The notes under the pieces: model-generated
Database searches by the model: none
What the model saw: only the letters and a program-made list of their open reading frames with translations
Told to the model about the DNA's origin: nothing
Shown here: piece by piece, positions 33,913-45,000 of the stretch
Numbering within the stretch: the first letter of the stretch is position 1
How the letters are laid out: each line of letters begins with the position of its first letter
From: Rhea pennata
Lineage: Eukaryota; Chordata; Aves; Rheiformes; Rheidae
Assembly: GCF_028389875.1 (NCBI RefSeq)
Contig: NC_084682.1
Coordinates: 5,404,001 to 5,468,000, forward strand
Direction: 5' to 3'
Length of the DNA: 64,000 nucleotides
Translations under genes and position numbers: made by a program

Positions 33913-36789
33913 CCCCCCGCCCTGCCTGGCTGCGCCCGGCACTAGGCCCCGGCTCTGGGGTGGGCCCTGGCGCAGGCAGTGGCGTGGGCCGGCGCCATGG
34001 CGGGCCCGCAGGGGCGGGCGGGTGGACGGCAGCGGCGGGGCGCTGCCGGCCGGGGGGGGGTCACGAGGCGAGCGGCGGCGCGGGCTGCTGCCTCAGCGCT
34101 TGGCTGCGCGGCGCACAAAGCGGCCGCCCGGCGTCTGACTGCCCCTTTTGTTCCTCCCTGCCGAGCGCCCCGGCACAAAACAAAGAGCCCCGTCAGCGCT
34201 GGCCACCTCGCCGCGGGCCCGGCGCTTGTCCTGACATGGACCCCCGCGGGGAGGGCGCCGCCGCGGGGGCCCGCGGCTCCCCAAACCCGCCTGCGGCCGG
34301 CCGGGGGAGGGCCGGGCTCCTTCCCCGTGCTGCGCCGCGGCGGGTGCCGGGCCCTCCCGGGGCGCAGAGGCCGCGCACGCCTTCCCCAGGTCGCCGGGCG
34401 CCCTAATCCCCGGGGGCACGGCAGCGGGAAGCACCTGTGAGCCGCGCCGTGCCGTGCCGCGCCGTGCCGGGGGATTCGCTCCCGCGGTCTGGCGGGAACG
34501 CGTGGCTCAAGGCAGCTAATTCTGTGGCCGTGTCCCGGCAAATTCGGGGTCCAGGAAAGCCGGCAGCAGGAACCACCCGCTTTCCATCTGGCTGCCAAAG
34601 CACAGGCCGGGAGCCAGGGATCCTCCTGCGGAGCTGCCGGGTGAATCCGGGCAGCCGGGTGAATCCGGGCAACCGGGGCCTTTTCGCCAGCAGCGTGCGT
34701 GCCCCCCTGCTCCGGAGACGCCGGAGACCAGCCCGGGGGAGAAGCAGGGCTGCTCAGAGCCAGACGTGAGGGCCCGGCAGCACAGGCGGCTCGGGCTGGT
34801 GCCCCCGGCACGACGCTTGGCTGCAGCACCTGCCCCCCCCTCCGCTGCCTCCGGATTTGGGGCGCGTCCTGGGCGCCTCGGAGCGAGGGGCTGTGCCTGG
34901 AAACCCGGTGCCGCTAGAGGGAGAGCTCATCCCGAGCAGGTCGCGCTGTAGCCGGCGCACACCGGGCGGCCGGCGGTGCGCTACACCCCAACACCGGCAC
35001 CCCGCAGCCCTCGGAGGCGGGCGGACGCCAGCTCCCCCCCCCCCCCCCCACGCAGCTCCGCTCCCCGCCGGGGCCGGTGCTCCGCCGCCGCGCTGCGTCC
35101 CGCGCTGTCCGGAACAACGGGTTTTTCTAGATCCCAGAGACTGAAAAAAAAAAAAAAAAAATGCAGTGACCTACTTAGGAAACCCTGTGGCGCTGCGAAA
35201 TAGGTGCCTCCTCTCCCAGGCTGACGGCAGGTCTCGGCCGCCGGGGCCGCGGCGGTGGCTGGGCCTGCTGGGGAGCGCTGCAAGCTGCAGCTGGAGCGCT
35301 GCGGCTCCCCACTTCTCCGGGGAAAGCTGTGCGCCCGGAGGGCAGGCTCAGGCGGGTGGAGGAACCGCTGGTGTTTTTCAGTGCATCACGCCATGGCTGC
35401 CCTGCAGCTCGGAGACTTCGGCTGATTTCAGCCCAGCCGCCCCACGTGCTAAGAGCGGAGAGGCTGCCGGCTGCTGCAGAGGGCTGCAAGGCTGTTTCCC
35501 CAGCCGGCTGCGTCCCTGCGGCGCAGCCATGCAGCGTGTCCCCTTGCCGCCCGCAGCAGGACAGCCTCCCCGCTCCCCGGGCATCCTTCCCCCTCTCAGG
35601 ACTCCGGCCTCCGGGCGCCGCGTGCCCAGGACAAAAGGCAAGCGTGACAAAGGCAGGCAGCTGCGCTCACGCCGCCGTCGCGCGCTGCTCCGGCGTCCCG
35701 GGGCTGCCGGGCTGCCCGTGCCGCGAGCGGCGCCCCGGGCCCCGCAGCAGGGCCGACCCCGGCACCTGCGGTGCGGCTCGGAGGTGGCACCGTTGCTCCC
35801 ACGTTTTATTGCAGCGGGGGTTTTGCCAGCACAGAGTCGGCAGGGCTCGTCCTGCAATCTGCAGCGTGGGCATCCGGTCGCAGCCGCTATCTCACGCCTC
35901 CCCGCCCCAGCGCCCCAGCCCCAATTTCCGCCTGCCTTGGGCAGGCTTTGAGCTGCACGGAGCGGCGCGGGGGCCGAGCTCGCCTGGATTCCCCTCCACG
36001 CTGCGGTGTACCCCTCTGCAAGACTTTGATCTGCTGCAAACGGTGATAAAACAGGCCTTTGAACCAAAATAGTATCTATCCGAGGCGCTCCTGCAGAGCC
36101 CGAGATAAAAGGCTTTCCGCAGCAAACACTGTCCCGAGCTCGCCTCTCTCCGTGACAGTCTCGGCTGCCCTATTTTCACTGTGCACCCCAGACACGCTCC
36201 TCTCTCGGGCGGTGCCGGCTGTGCCCCGGCAGGGCCACATGCACCTTCCCGAACGGTGATGGCCCCGCGCTGCCCGGCCCAGGGAGCCGCTCCGCAGGCA
36301 GGGCCGGCCGCGGCCCCGGAGCTGCTGCGGGGCAGCCGCGGGGGTAGTGCGTGCGCAGCGTGGGTGCATAGCAGGGTGTGTGTCACCCTCGGTGGTGCGA
36401 TGCTAGCGTGTGTGATAGTGCGTACGTGCAGAGGTGTGATGCACGGGGTTGTGCGTGTTCCATGCGAGTGTGCGGCCTGAGTGAACAAATGTCCGCAGCA
36501 AGGTGCACCGCGTCTTGGGGGAGGCCCGGTGGTGCGCGTTGCAGGGTGCGTACCGGGGGAGTGTGTGCTGCAGTATGCACATGCGTGTGTGTGTGTGTGC
36601 GTGTGTGCGCGTTTCAGTGGCTGTTGCAGCGTGTTCATTGGCGTGGGTGTGTGTCTGTAAAGGCAGGGTGCTCCCCGGCTGTGCGTGTACCTGGCAGAGT
36701 GCGCGTTGCACGGCGCCAGCGGCCTGGCCGCACTGCAGGGTGCGTGCCGCAGGGTGCCCCCGCTGCACGCGCGTGTCACAGCGCGTGTC
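33913..36789. other. GC-rich intergenic DNA between CRYBA1 and MYO18A
   Basis: No gene is supported; the long open frames on both strands are products of GC richness. Contents noted: a cluster of three SOX-like motifs at 34115-34185, a short CCGGGTGAAT-type repeat at about 34638-34676, C and A homopolymers at 35034-35049 and 35143-35160, a less GC-rich block at about 36015-36130, and TG-rich DNA from about 36370 to 36660. Confidence 0.6.
36580..36614. repeat. TG-rich dinucleotide tract
   Basis: An interrupted GT/GC alternating run, potentially Z-DNA forming, in the upstream flank of MYO18A. Confidence 0.8.
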
Positions 36790-37250
36790 GCAGGGCGCCC
36801 GGCTGCGTGAGCGCGCGTGTCGCGGCCGCGGCCCGGCGGCGGCGGCGGCGGGTGCGCGGCGGGCGGCGCGCGCAGAGCCGGCAGTGCCCGCCCCGGTGCG
36901 GAGCCGCCCGCCCCGCCCCGCCCCGCCCCGCGCCGCCGCCGCCGCCGCCGCGGCCCGGCCCCGCCGCCAGCACCGGGCCCGCGCCGCCGCCGCCGCCGGG
37001 TGAGTGCACCGCGCCGCAACGCCAGCGGCACCGGCACCGGCACCGGCACCGGCACCGGCACGGGCACGGGCAGCGCGCGGGGCGGGGCGGGCCGCGGGGC
37101 GGGGCGGGCCGGTGCGCATCGCCCCCCGCGCCGCGCCGCGCCGGGCCGCGCCGCGCCGCGCCGGGCCGGGCCGCGCCGCGGCGTGTGTGCGCGCGGGTGC
37201 GCGGTGCAGCCCCCGGCTGGGCTGCGGGCTGCGTGCGGGCCCCCGGCTGG
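36790..37250 (+). promoter_or_regulatory. MYO18A: MYO18A CpG-island promoter and probable noncoding exon 1
   Basis: This extremely CpG-rich island has CCGCCCC-type GC boxes at about 36910-36935 and a clean donor, CGCCGCCGG|GTGAGTGC, at 36999/37000. No start codon leads into the MYO18A frame here, so I infer a noncoding first exon ending at 36999 that splices to the acceptor before 41006. The transcription start is not readable from sequence. Tandem CACCGG hexamers at about 37027-37062 follow in the intron. Confidence 0.6.
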
Positions 37251-37334
37251 GCGCCGGGCGGGTGCGCGGGCGGGTGCGCGGCCCCCCCCGGGTGTGGTGT
37301 AGTGTGCGTGTGCGTGTGCGTGGCCTGCTGTTGT

Positions 37335-37661
37335 GTTGCAGTGCGTGTGCGTGACCCCTGTGTGGGGTTGCGGTGCGTGTGCGTGACCCCTGTGTTGCGT
37401 TGCAGTGTGTGTGCGTGACCCCTGTGTGGGGTTGCAGTGCATGTGCATCCCCTGTGTGGGGTTGCGGTGCGTGTGCGTGACCCCTGTGTTGCGTTGTGGT
37501 GTGTGTGCGTGACCCCAGTGTGGGTTTGCAGTGCGTGTGCGTGACCCCTGCGTGGGGTTGCACTGTCCACACATCCCCTGTGTTGTGCTGCGCTGTGTGT
37601 GCTTGTTGGTGCCCCCCGTTGTGTTGTGCTGTGCTTGTGCAAGCCCCCTGCTGTGTTGCGC

Positions 37662-37692
<31 letters not shown>

Positions 37693-37880
37693 GCCCCCGT
37701 TGCTCGGCACTGTGTGTGTGTTTATGCACGGCCCTCCATTGCGTTGCCCTGTGTGTGCTTGTTTTTGCCCCCCCGTGGTGTTGCAGTGTGTTTGTGCAAC
37801 CCCCCCGCTGCATTGCACTGTCCGTACGTACCCCCCCGTGAACTGCACTGTTTGTGCAAGACCCCCGCTGCGCTGCACTG
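37335..37880. repeat. Minisatellite with 32-bp TG-rich unit
   Basis: About seven tandem copies of a 32-bp unit of the type TTGCAGTGCGTGTGCGTGAC plus CCCTGTGTGGGG occupy 37335-37565. Increasingly degenerate, longer units follow to about 37880 and enclose a pure (TG)n run at 37662-37690. It is noncoding and intronic to MYO18A. Confidence 0.85.
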
Positions 37881-39299
37881 CGTGTGTCTGTGCAAGGGCC
37901 CTGTGCGGGGGGCGGGCTGCGCCTGGGTGCGCACCCCCCCGGGGCAGGCACGCAGCCTGTCCGCAGTGTGCCCTGTGCCTGGGTGCTGCCTCGCGCGCCC
38001 CAGCACCCGCCGCGGGGTGCTGGCCTGAGCCTGGCTTCCTAGGAGAAGCCGCTGGCCTGGGCCCCGGCGCACCGCGGGGAATCGCGTCCGCAGCCGTTCT
38101 CCCGCGTGCCGGTAGCGGCCTCGGGCTGGCACGCGGCTCCAGCACCGCGATGCAAATCGCCTGGTCGGCGAGCGCGGGTTGTGGCCCACGACGGCAAGAG
38201 CGAGGGCGCGCGGCGAGCGCCCGGGGAGCGCCGCGGCCGGCGGCCCTGGCTCGCCCCGGAGGCGGCTCGGTGCCGCCAGCGCCCTGGACTTTGGCCGCCG
38301 CTCGGCCCTTCGCCTTTGCCGCGAGCCGCGCTGACGTGGGCCGCGGCTGCGGGCGCTGGAGACGGAGGGTGAGAAGCGCTCGCCGCTGGAGACAGAGGGT
38401 GAGAAGCGCTCGCTGGGGGAGGCGCGAGCCGAGCCCGGGCCCCCGCCGCGGGCGGTGGCCGCCAACCCTCCCCGCGGCCCGGGGGCTCCCTGCCACCCGC
38501 GTTCCCAGCCCCCCGGCCGGCTCGGCGTCCTGGTCCCACCCGGGAGGAGCCCTGCGGTGAATCGCCGCTCTGCAATGTGTGTTTTGTAACAGCCTCTCTC
38601 CGCTCTGTTGTTTTATTACCTTCCTCCTTGCAAAACCGCCCGGGCCGGCGGCGGGGCGCGGCGGGCGCAGGTGGCGCGAGGGGCCGCGGCCGGGCGGCAG
38701 CGGCACCGGTGACACGAGATCCCGCTTTGGAGGGAGCCCGTCCCGGCGGAGGCGGGGGCGGAAAAGGACCGTTTTCCTCCCAGCGTCGTCCGGGAGGTCG
38801 GACGGGCACCGCGTTGCTCACGGAGGGATGCGGAAAGCCCCTAGATCTCCGCAAAGAGGTGGAGAACCCTCCCCCCCCCCCACTCCGGATACGGTCTCCG
38901 GAGCAGGCTCGGCGGTGAGCCCAGGCCTGGCAGGGCAGAGCTGGGGCGCGGAGGACTGGCCGGCGGCGGCGGCATGTTAGCGGTGTGCTCCGCGAGTGCA
39001 CGCGGCGCAGGAGCGGCCGGGAGTTTCCGGGAACGCCTGTTCTCCGAGCCCGAAACGCTCCGGAGCTCTGATGGGGAAGCTGGAATTGCATCTCGGCCCT
39101 GGTGCCGGGACTCGTGTGCCCGCCGCTCCCGAGCGGCTGATTAGGGATGCAGCCTGCACGCTCGCCGGCTCCTTCGCCCTTTTTGTTGCGGACACAAAGG
39201 CCGGGAGGGAGCCTGGGTGCGGGGAGAGGGATCTCCTCCCTCCCTGCCTCCCTCCCTCCCTGCCTCGGGCAGACAAAGGACGGGGCGGCCGCCGGGCTC

Positions 39300-39590
39300 T
39301 GCGTGTGCCCGCCTGGCGCTGCGTGCACCCGCCGGCTCCATGCCCCTGCCTGGCTCTGCGTGCGCCCACCCGGCCCCTGTGCGCCCACCCGGCTCTGCAT
39401 GCGCCCACCCGGCTCCTGTGAGCCCACCCGGCTCTGCATGCGCCCACCCGGCCCCTGTGAGCCCACCCGGCCCTGCATGCGCCCACCCGGCTCCTGTGAG
39501 CCCACCCAGCTCTGCATGCACCTGCCCAGCTCCATGCACCCACCTGGCTCCATGCACCCGCCCAGCTCCTGCCTGGCTCCACGCGCCCGC
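39300..39590. repeat. Minisatellite with CCCACCCGGCTCC-type unit
   Basis: Tandem roughly 39-bp units each contain two CCCACCCGGC cores alternating with CTGCATGCG and CTGTGAG. Copies decay toward the right end. The unit length is a multiple of three, which creates a long repetitive but meaningless open frame. Confidence 0.85.
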
Positions 39591-41082
39591 CTGGGGCAGC
39601 TGCCAAGCGGTGCCCAGCCGCACCGCTCAGGAGGGACTTTCTCTGCCCCGCAAAGGTGATGGGCAGAGGCAGGGTGGTCGCAGGTGCCGGGTCCTTTTTT
39701 CCCGGCGGTGCCCGCGCGGCTCCACCGGTGCAGGGCAGCCCCTTTGCTCCTGGCCTGGCCCCGTGCCCACGGCCCCGCAGCGCCCAGGGGCAGCTCCGGT
39801 CCTCTCCTGGGCCCTGGGAGAGCCGAAGGGAGCTGGTGGAAGGGGCTGCCTCATTTACTGGGACCCGGGGGGAGGCAGCGGGTCCCGTCCCTGCGGCCAC
39901 GTGTTTGCAGGGGGCTGGGGTCGGTGAGAGCGTCCGCTCGTCATGCACGGGCACAAGCCACCCGGCGTCCCCCCCTTGCTGCACTGCCCGGCTTCGCTTG
40001 CATGCACGGGGGGAAGGGGAGTGGGTGCAAAGCGGGGTGGGGGGCTTGGGGGCACCCCGCTGCACCACGGGCGGTGTCCCTGGCACCGGGGTTGCTGGTG
40101 GCAGCACTGCGCAGCGACGTTGCCGCAGGCTGCCCTGTCCAGCCGGGGGGCACGAGGGGCCCGGTGGTCCCGGAGGAGGCTTTGCGCCGGCGGGCTCGGC
40201 CGAGAAGGAGCCCGGGCTCCCCGTGCGCCTCGGTGCGCGCCGCTGCTGGCTCCGCAGCAGACGCTTCGAGCGCGGAGGGTTTTTCCTGCCGTCCTTTGTG
40301 CCGAGGTGCAGTTCCCGAGCGGCTTCCTGCCGCGTTTATATATAGCTGTCAGTACGTCCCTCGCTGCTTCTCCATCCAGCCGCTTGATTTCTTTTTTGTT
40401 TTTGGTTTTTTGGGGGCGGTTGCGGGGGGGTGTTTACGCAAGGCACCAGCACGTGTCGGAAGCGGGCGTCCCGGGGGCAGCGGGTGCCGCCGGCCCCGCG
40501 GGGTGACCTCGGCACCAGCCTGCCCGCACGCGCGGGGCGCCCGCGTGAGCGAGCGGCTGTTCCCGGCGGTCACCGGCAGCGTCACGCGGGTGACGCACCC
40601 CAGCGTGGCCCGGGCTAAAATTAGACCCTTATCAGCGCTCCGGAGGGCCGCGATTTTGCAGGTTCCTGTTTATCGTGACGGGCTTCGGACAGCGCTGCGT
40701 CCTGGCGCTCTGGCCCTCCCGGCTGCACGCCCGGTTCCCCGACGAGGAGGATTTGGGAAGCGGAGGCCGAGGGCGGGCTGTGGCGGCGCGGGAGCCTCGG
40801 CGCCGGCCGTGACCGCTGCAAGCGCCGCGGGGCCGCCGGCGCCCCGGGGGAGATGCTCGGCGGCGGGCGGCCGCGGGCGCTCGTGCGCGGGGCTGGCGGC
40901 GGAGCCGGGCGCTGCCGCCGCCCCGGGGCTGGGGAGCGCAGTGGGGCTGTGAGTTGGGTCTGTCCCGCTGTCTGATCACGTCCTTCTCCGTGTGTCCTTC
41001 TGCAGGCAGGCGGCCGCCCCTGAGCCGCCCTCGCCGGCGCGCTGCCCGCCGGAGCCAGCGCTCTGCCAGCTCCACTTCCACC

Positions 41083-42096
41083 ATGTTCCACCTGATGAAG
41101 AAGGACAAAGAGAAGGATGGAGCCAGGAAGGAGAAGAAGGAAAAGAAGGAGAAGAAGGAGCGGATGTCGGCGGCTGAGCTCAAGAGCCTGGAGGAGATGA
41201 GCATGCGCCGGGGTTTCTTCAACCTCAACCGGGCCTCCAAGCGGGAGTCCAAGACCCGCCTGGAGATCTCCAACCCCATCCCCATCAAGGTGGCCAGCGG
41301 CTCCGACCTGCACCTCACGGACATCGACTCAGACAGCAACCGTGGCAGTGTCATCCTGGACTCGGGGCACCTGAGCACAGCCAGCTCCAGTGACGACCTC
41401 AAGGTGGACGACGGCAACTTCAAGGGCTCGGTGCTGCAGCGGGCGGCCAAGTTCGGCTCGTTGGCCAAGCAGAACTCGCAGATGATCGTCAAGCGCTTCT
41501 CCTTCTCGCAGAAGAGCCGGGACGAGAGCGCCTCGGAGACGTCTACGCCCTCCGAGCACTCGGCAGCGCCCTCTCCGCAGGTGGAGGTGCGTGCGCTGGA
41601 GACACAGCTGGCCAAGCACGGGGCCTCCCTGGACCCTCCCCGGACCCCGTCGGCCGCCTTGCTGCGAGCCCGGGTGCCGGAGCTCGTCGGCAAGCGGTTC
41701 CCCGCGGACCTGCGGCTGCCCGCCGTGGTGCCTCCGCAGCCCCCCGTCCCCCGGCAGCTGGAGCTGCAGCGGCGCAACACCGGCGATTTCGGCTTCTCCC
41801 TGCGCCGCACCACCATGCTGGACCGGGGTCCCGACGGGCAGGTGTACCGGCGCGTGGTGCACTTCGCCGAGCCCGGCGCTGGCAGCAAAGACTTGGCGCT
41901 GGGACTGGTGCCGGGCGACCGGCTGGTGGAGATCAACGGGCGAAACGTGGAGAGCAAGTCGCGGGACGAGATCGTGGAGATGATCCGGCAGTCGGGGGAG
42001 ACAGTGCAGCTGAAGGTGCAGCCCATCCTGGAGCTGAGCGAGCTGAGCCGCTGCTGGCTGCGGGGCGGCGAGGGCACGCGCCGCGCGCCCTGGGAT
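41083..42096 (+). CDS. MYO18A: MYO18A first coding exon: KE-rich region and PDZ domain
   Basis: The exon begins at the acceptor before 41006 (5'UTR 41006-41082) and ends at the donor GAT|GTGAGT after 42096, giving 338 codons in phase 0. Residues 1-35 are a Lys/Glu repeat region typical of the alpha isoform. A Ser-rich segment follows ([20 protein letters not shown]). Residues about 227-316 form a PDZ domain with the GFSLRR carboxylate-binding loop region and [20 protein letters not shown]. The exon is specific to the alpha isoform, because the internal start at 44761 lies downstream and would skip it. Confidence 0.95.
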
Positions 42097-45000
42097 GTGA
42101 GTAGCGCTGGCGCGGGGCCGGCGCCCTGGGCTCCTGCTGCCTGCGAGCGTCCCGGCGGCGGGTGTTTGGGTTGGCACCATCCGTGCGAGCTGGCGCTGGC
42201 TGCGGCTGCTCCCGGCTGGGAGTGATGTGCGGGGAGGAGCCGGAGGCTGCAGCCGGGCTCCGGGGGGGCAGAGTGGGTGCAAAGGTGCGCGGGGGTGTCC
42301 GGGCCGCTGGCACGGTCCCGCCTGGGCTCTCCTGATCCCCTTAAGGGCAGCGCCGCAAGCCCTGTCCTGGAGGAGACCCCGCCGGAGGCGCCCGGCCGTG
42401 CAGCGAGCTCTGCCCGGAGCCGCGCACGGGTGTAGCGCGGCACCGGGTGCTGCGGCGCCTGCACGGTCGCCGGCGGGCAGCGGGTCCGGGTGCCTGTGCC
42501 GATCCTTGTGCGCTGGTCCCGCAGCACGTGTGCCTGGGGCAGGAGGAGACCAGGGACACGGGGGACACAGGTCGTGCTTGCTCCGGCTTCCCGTGCCCCG
42601 GAGCTTGGCGGGCTCCTGCTCGGCGCGGGGCACCTGGCTCGCAGGAAGGCTTTGCCCTCGCGGGGAGCGCGCGGGCTGCCGGGGAGCGGTGCTGCCGTGC
42701 GGAACGGGCACTTTCCGCTGCGCCGCGCCGCGCCCGCCGGCCCCTCGCCGGGGCCGCAGTCCCGCCGTGGGGCATGGCAGAGGGCCTGCGGGGCGCCGCT
42801 GCCGAGCCGGCCGGCCGCCCTCGAAACTGGAACGGGCAAAGAGGAGCATAACGGGTAGGGACCCACGTGTGCTGCGCATGCCGCCGGCTCCCCGGATCCG
42901 GCAGGCCTCTTTCCCTGCAAAATTCCCCCGAATGCTGAGACTGCGAAGAGCTGGGAGAAATCCCTGGGCGGTGTGAAACGCGCCCCGTGCCCCGCGTGGG
43001 GCTGGAGCGGGGCCCGGCGGCGGGCAGCGCGCACCCGCAGGCGCTGGCGCTCCGGGGAGGAGTCTGCGCCGGAGCCGGAGCCGGAGCCGGAGCCGTGCGG
43101 CGGTTGCTTTCCGGCAGCTCCTCCCGGGAGGCGGTGCAGGCCGCGGCGCCGGCGCAGCCCACCTCGGGCCGGGCGCCCGCGGGGTCTCCTGGGCGCGCAG
43201 GGCCTCGGCCGCGACGGGGGCAGCGGGAGCCGGGTGCCGAGTGTCCCGACCCGGCTAAGCGTGCCGGGCAGCGTGGAGCCGGGCTGCCCCCCGGGCCGGG
43301 GCCTTCCTCCCTTCTCCCCTCCTCGCGGCCTGTTGCAAAAGGCTGTTTTGGCGACCGGAGGAAGCCGCCGGTGAAGGAAAGCCGGCGGTTCGGCGTCGCC
43401 GGCGTGGTGGGGGCGGCGTGGGAGGCAGGAGGGGAAGCGCCGGCTTATCTCCGGCCCGGGGGAGCGCCGGGACGCGTCCGTCTGTTCCCGCTATCTCCGG
43501 CCGCTTTCCCAGGCCTTGCCGGCGGCGCGGCGCTGCGGGGGGGCCGCGCTCTGCCCCAGGCCCGGCTCGGCTCCCTGGAATGCTTCTGGCCCGGGTTTCA
43601 ACGATCCTTTTCGAAACAGGAAATTATAGGCGTATTTGAGGCTGCAGCTCTCGAAGCCCCTCCCCGGTTGGAGCCGGGGAAGGAGGCCGCCGGGCCGTGC
43701 GCGGCACCGCAAGGCTTTTAACCCCCTCCGGCGCCGTGCCGCCCGCGCCGAGGACCCGTGCCGGAGCCCGCCCGGCTTTCCCGGGCTTTTCGGCGACGCC
43801 GCACGGCCGGGCGGGAAGCCGTCCCGTCCGCGCCCGAGCCGCCCCGCGCTCGGTCGCCCGCCGGCGTCGCCCTGTGCCCCGCCGAAAAGTGACACCCCCC
43901 CCCCCCGCCGCCGCGCACGAGCTGCCGCCGGCGCGGCCCCCGGCCGCCGCTGCCGCCCCACATCACTTCCTCCGGCAGCGGCGGGGGGGCGCGGGGCCGG
44001 CGCTCGCATTCCTCCGCTATTTTTAGGGCGGCCGTATCGGCGCAGCTGTCCCCGCGCGCTCTGCCGATCGCATTACGCCCCGCGCTCTCGCCGGCGGAGA
44101 CCCGGGCCCGCGGCGGCTCCGCGCGGGGCCCCGGCTGCCCCGCGCCGCGGTAAGGTGGGAAAGGCCCCCCCACAACCCCCCCCCCCCGGCACACGCCGCC
44201 GGCGGCTCCCCGCGGGCCGGCCCGCCGCGGTGCTGCGGGGAGCCGGGGGGCCGGCGGGGGCCGGGGCGCCGGCGTGTCCCGCGGGCCGGGCCGAGCTGAG
44301 CTGGGCCGAGCTGAGCTGGGCCACGCCGAGCCGAGCCGGGCCGAGCCGTGCCGTGCCGTGCCGGGCCATGGGCAGCTCCTCTGGCCGCCGGCCCCGGCGC
44401 CCCGTCAGCCGCTCGGAATAGCCCGGCGGTGGGGGCAGCGGGACGGCGACGGCGGCGGGGGTGGGGATCGGCAGCGCAGCGCAGCGCAGTGCGGCGAGCT
44501 TCGTCGGGTCTCGGCCCGGCGCCCAGGGCGTCTCTTCCACCCGCTTCGTCCCCCCCCCCCCCGGCGCCCACTTCTTGCAACGCCGGCGCCCGGGGGGCGT
44601 CTGCGGCTCTGAGGAGCCCTCCGTGCCCGGCGCGTCCGCGCCGCGGCGGCGGGGGACGGGGCGTCGCGGCGGCCGGTGCTCGGCCGGGCTGCAGCGCCGC
44701 TCACCTCTGCCTTTCTCCCCAGGCAGGGCGGCCCCGGCCCCGGCTCCAGGAGACGTCGCCATGGCGTTTTCATCGCGGTTTGCCTTCTGGGAGCAGAAGG
44801 GAAGTCTCGGCCCGCCGGGAGGGGCGGGCGCCGCTCGCTGCCCGCCGGATCGCTTTCCCTGCCCGCGCGGCCCGCGTCGGCTCGCTGCCGCGCTTAGCCC
44901 GCCTGTCGGAGCTAACTTGGGCGCTGAGCTTTATTTACCAGCGCGGTCACCAGCTGCGACCGCGGCCCCTCCCGCCCGCGGCAGCTGCCAGCTCGGGCCG

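Larger units (their letters stand above)
37000..41005 (+). other. MYO18A: MYO18A intron 1 (5'UTR intron)
   Basis: Inferred from GTGAGT at 37000 to CCTTCTGCAG ending at 41005. It holds two minisatellites (37335-37880 and 39300-39590), a (TG)n tract at 37662-37690, and near its 3' end a TATA-like string (40335-40344), a MEF2 consensus (40615-40624) and a GATA-type CTTATC (40628-40633). No other gene is supported. Confidence 0.6.

Noticed and set aside
36403-38715. A 770-codon open frame on the - strand
   Set aside because: It crosses the MYO18A CpG island and the 32-bp minisatellite; its protein is repeats of threonine/histidine and arginine/proline. Stop codons are rare because of base composition, and no homology or splice logic supports it.
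40632-43034. An 800-codon open frame on the - strand
   Set aside because: It is the antisense shadow of the GC-rich MYO18A PDZ exon and its flanks.
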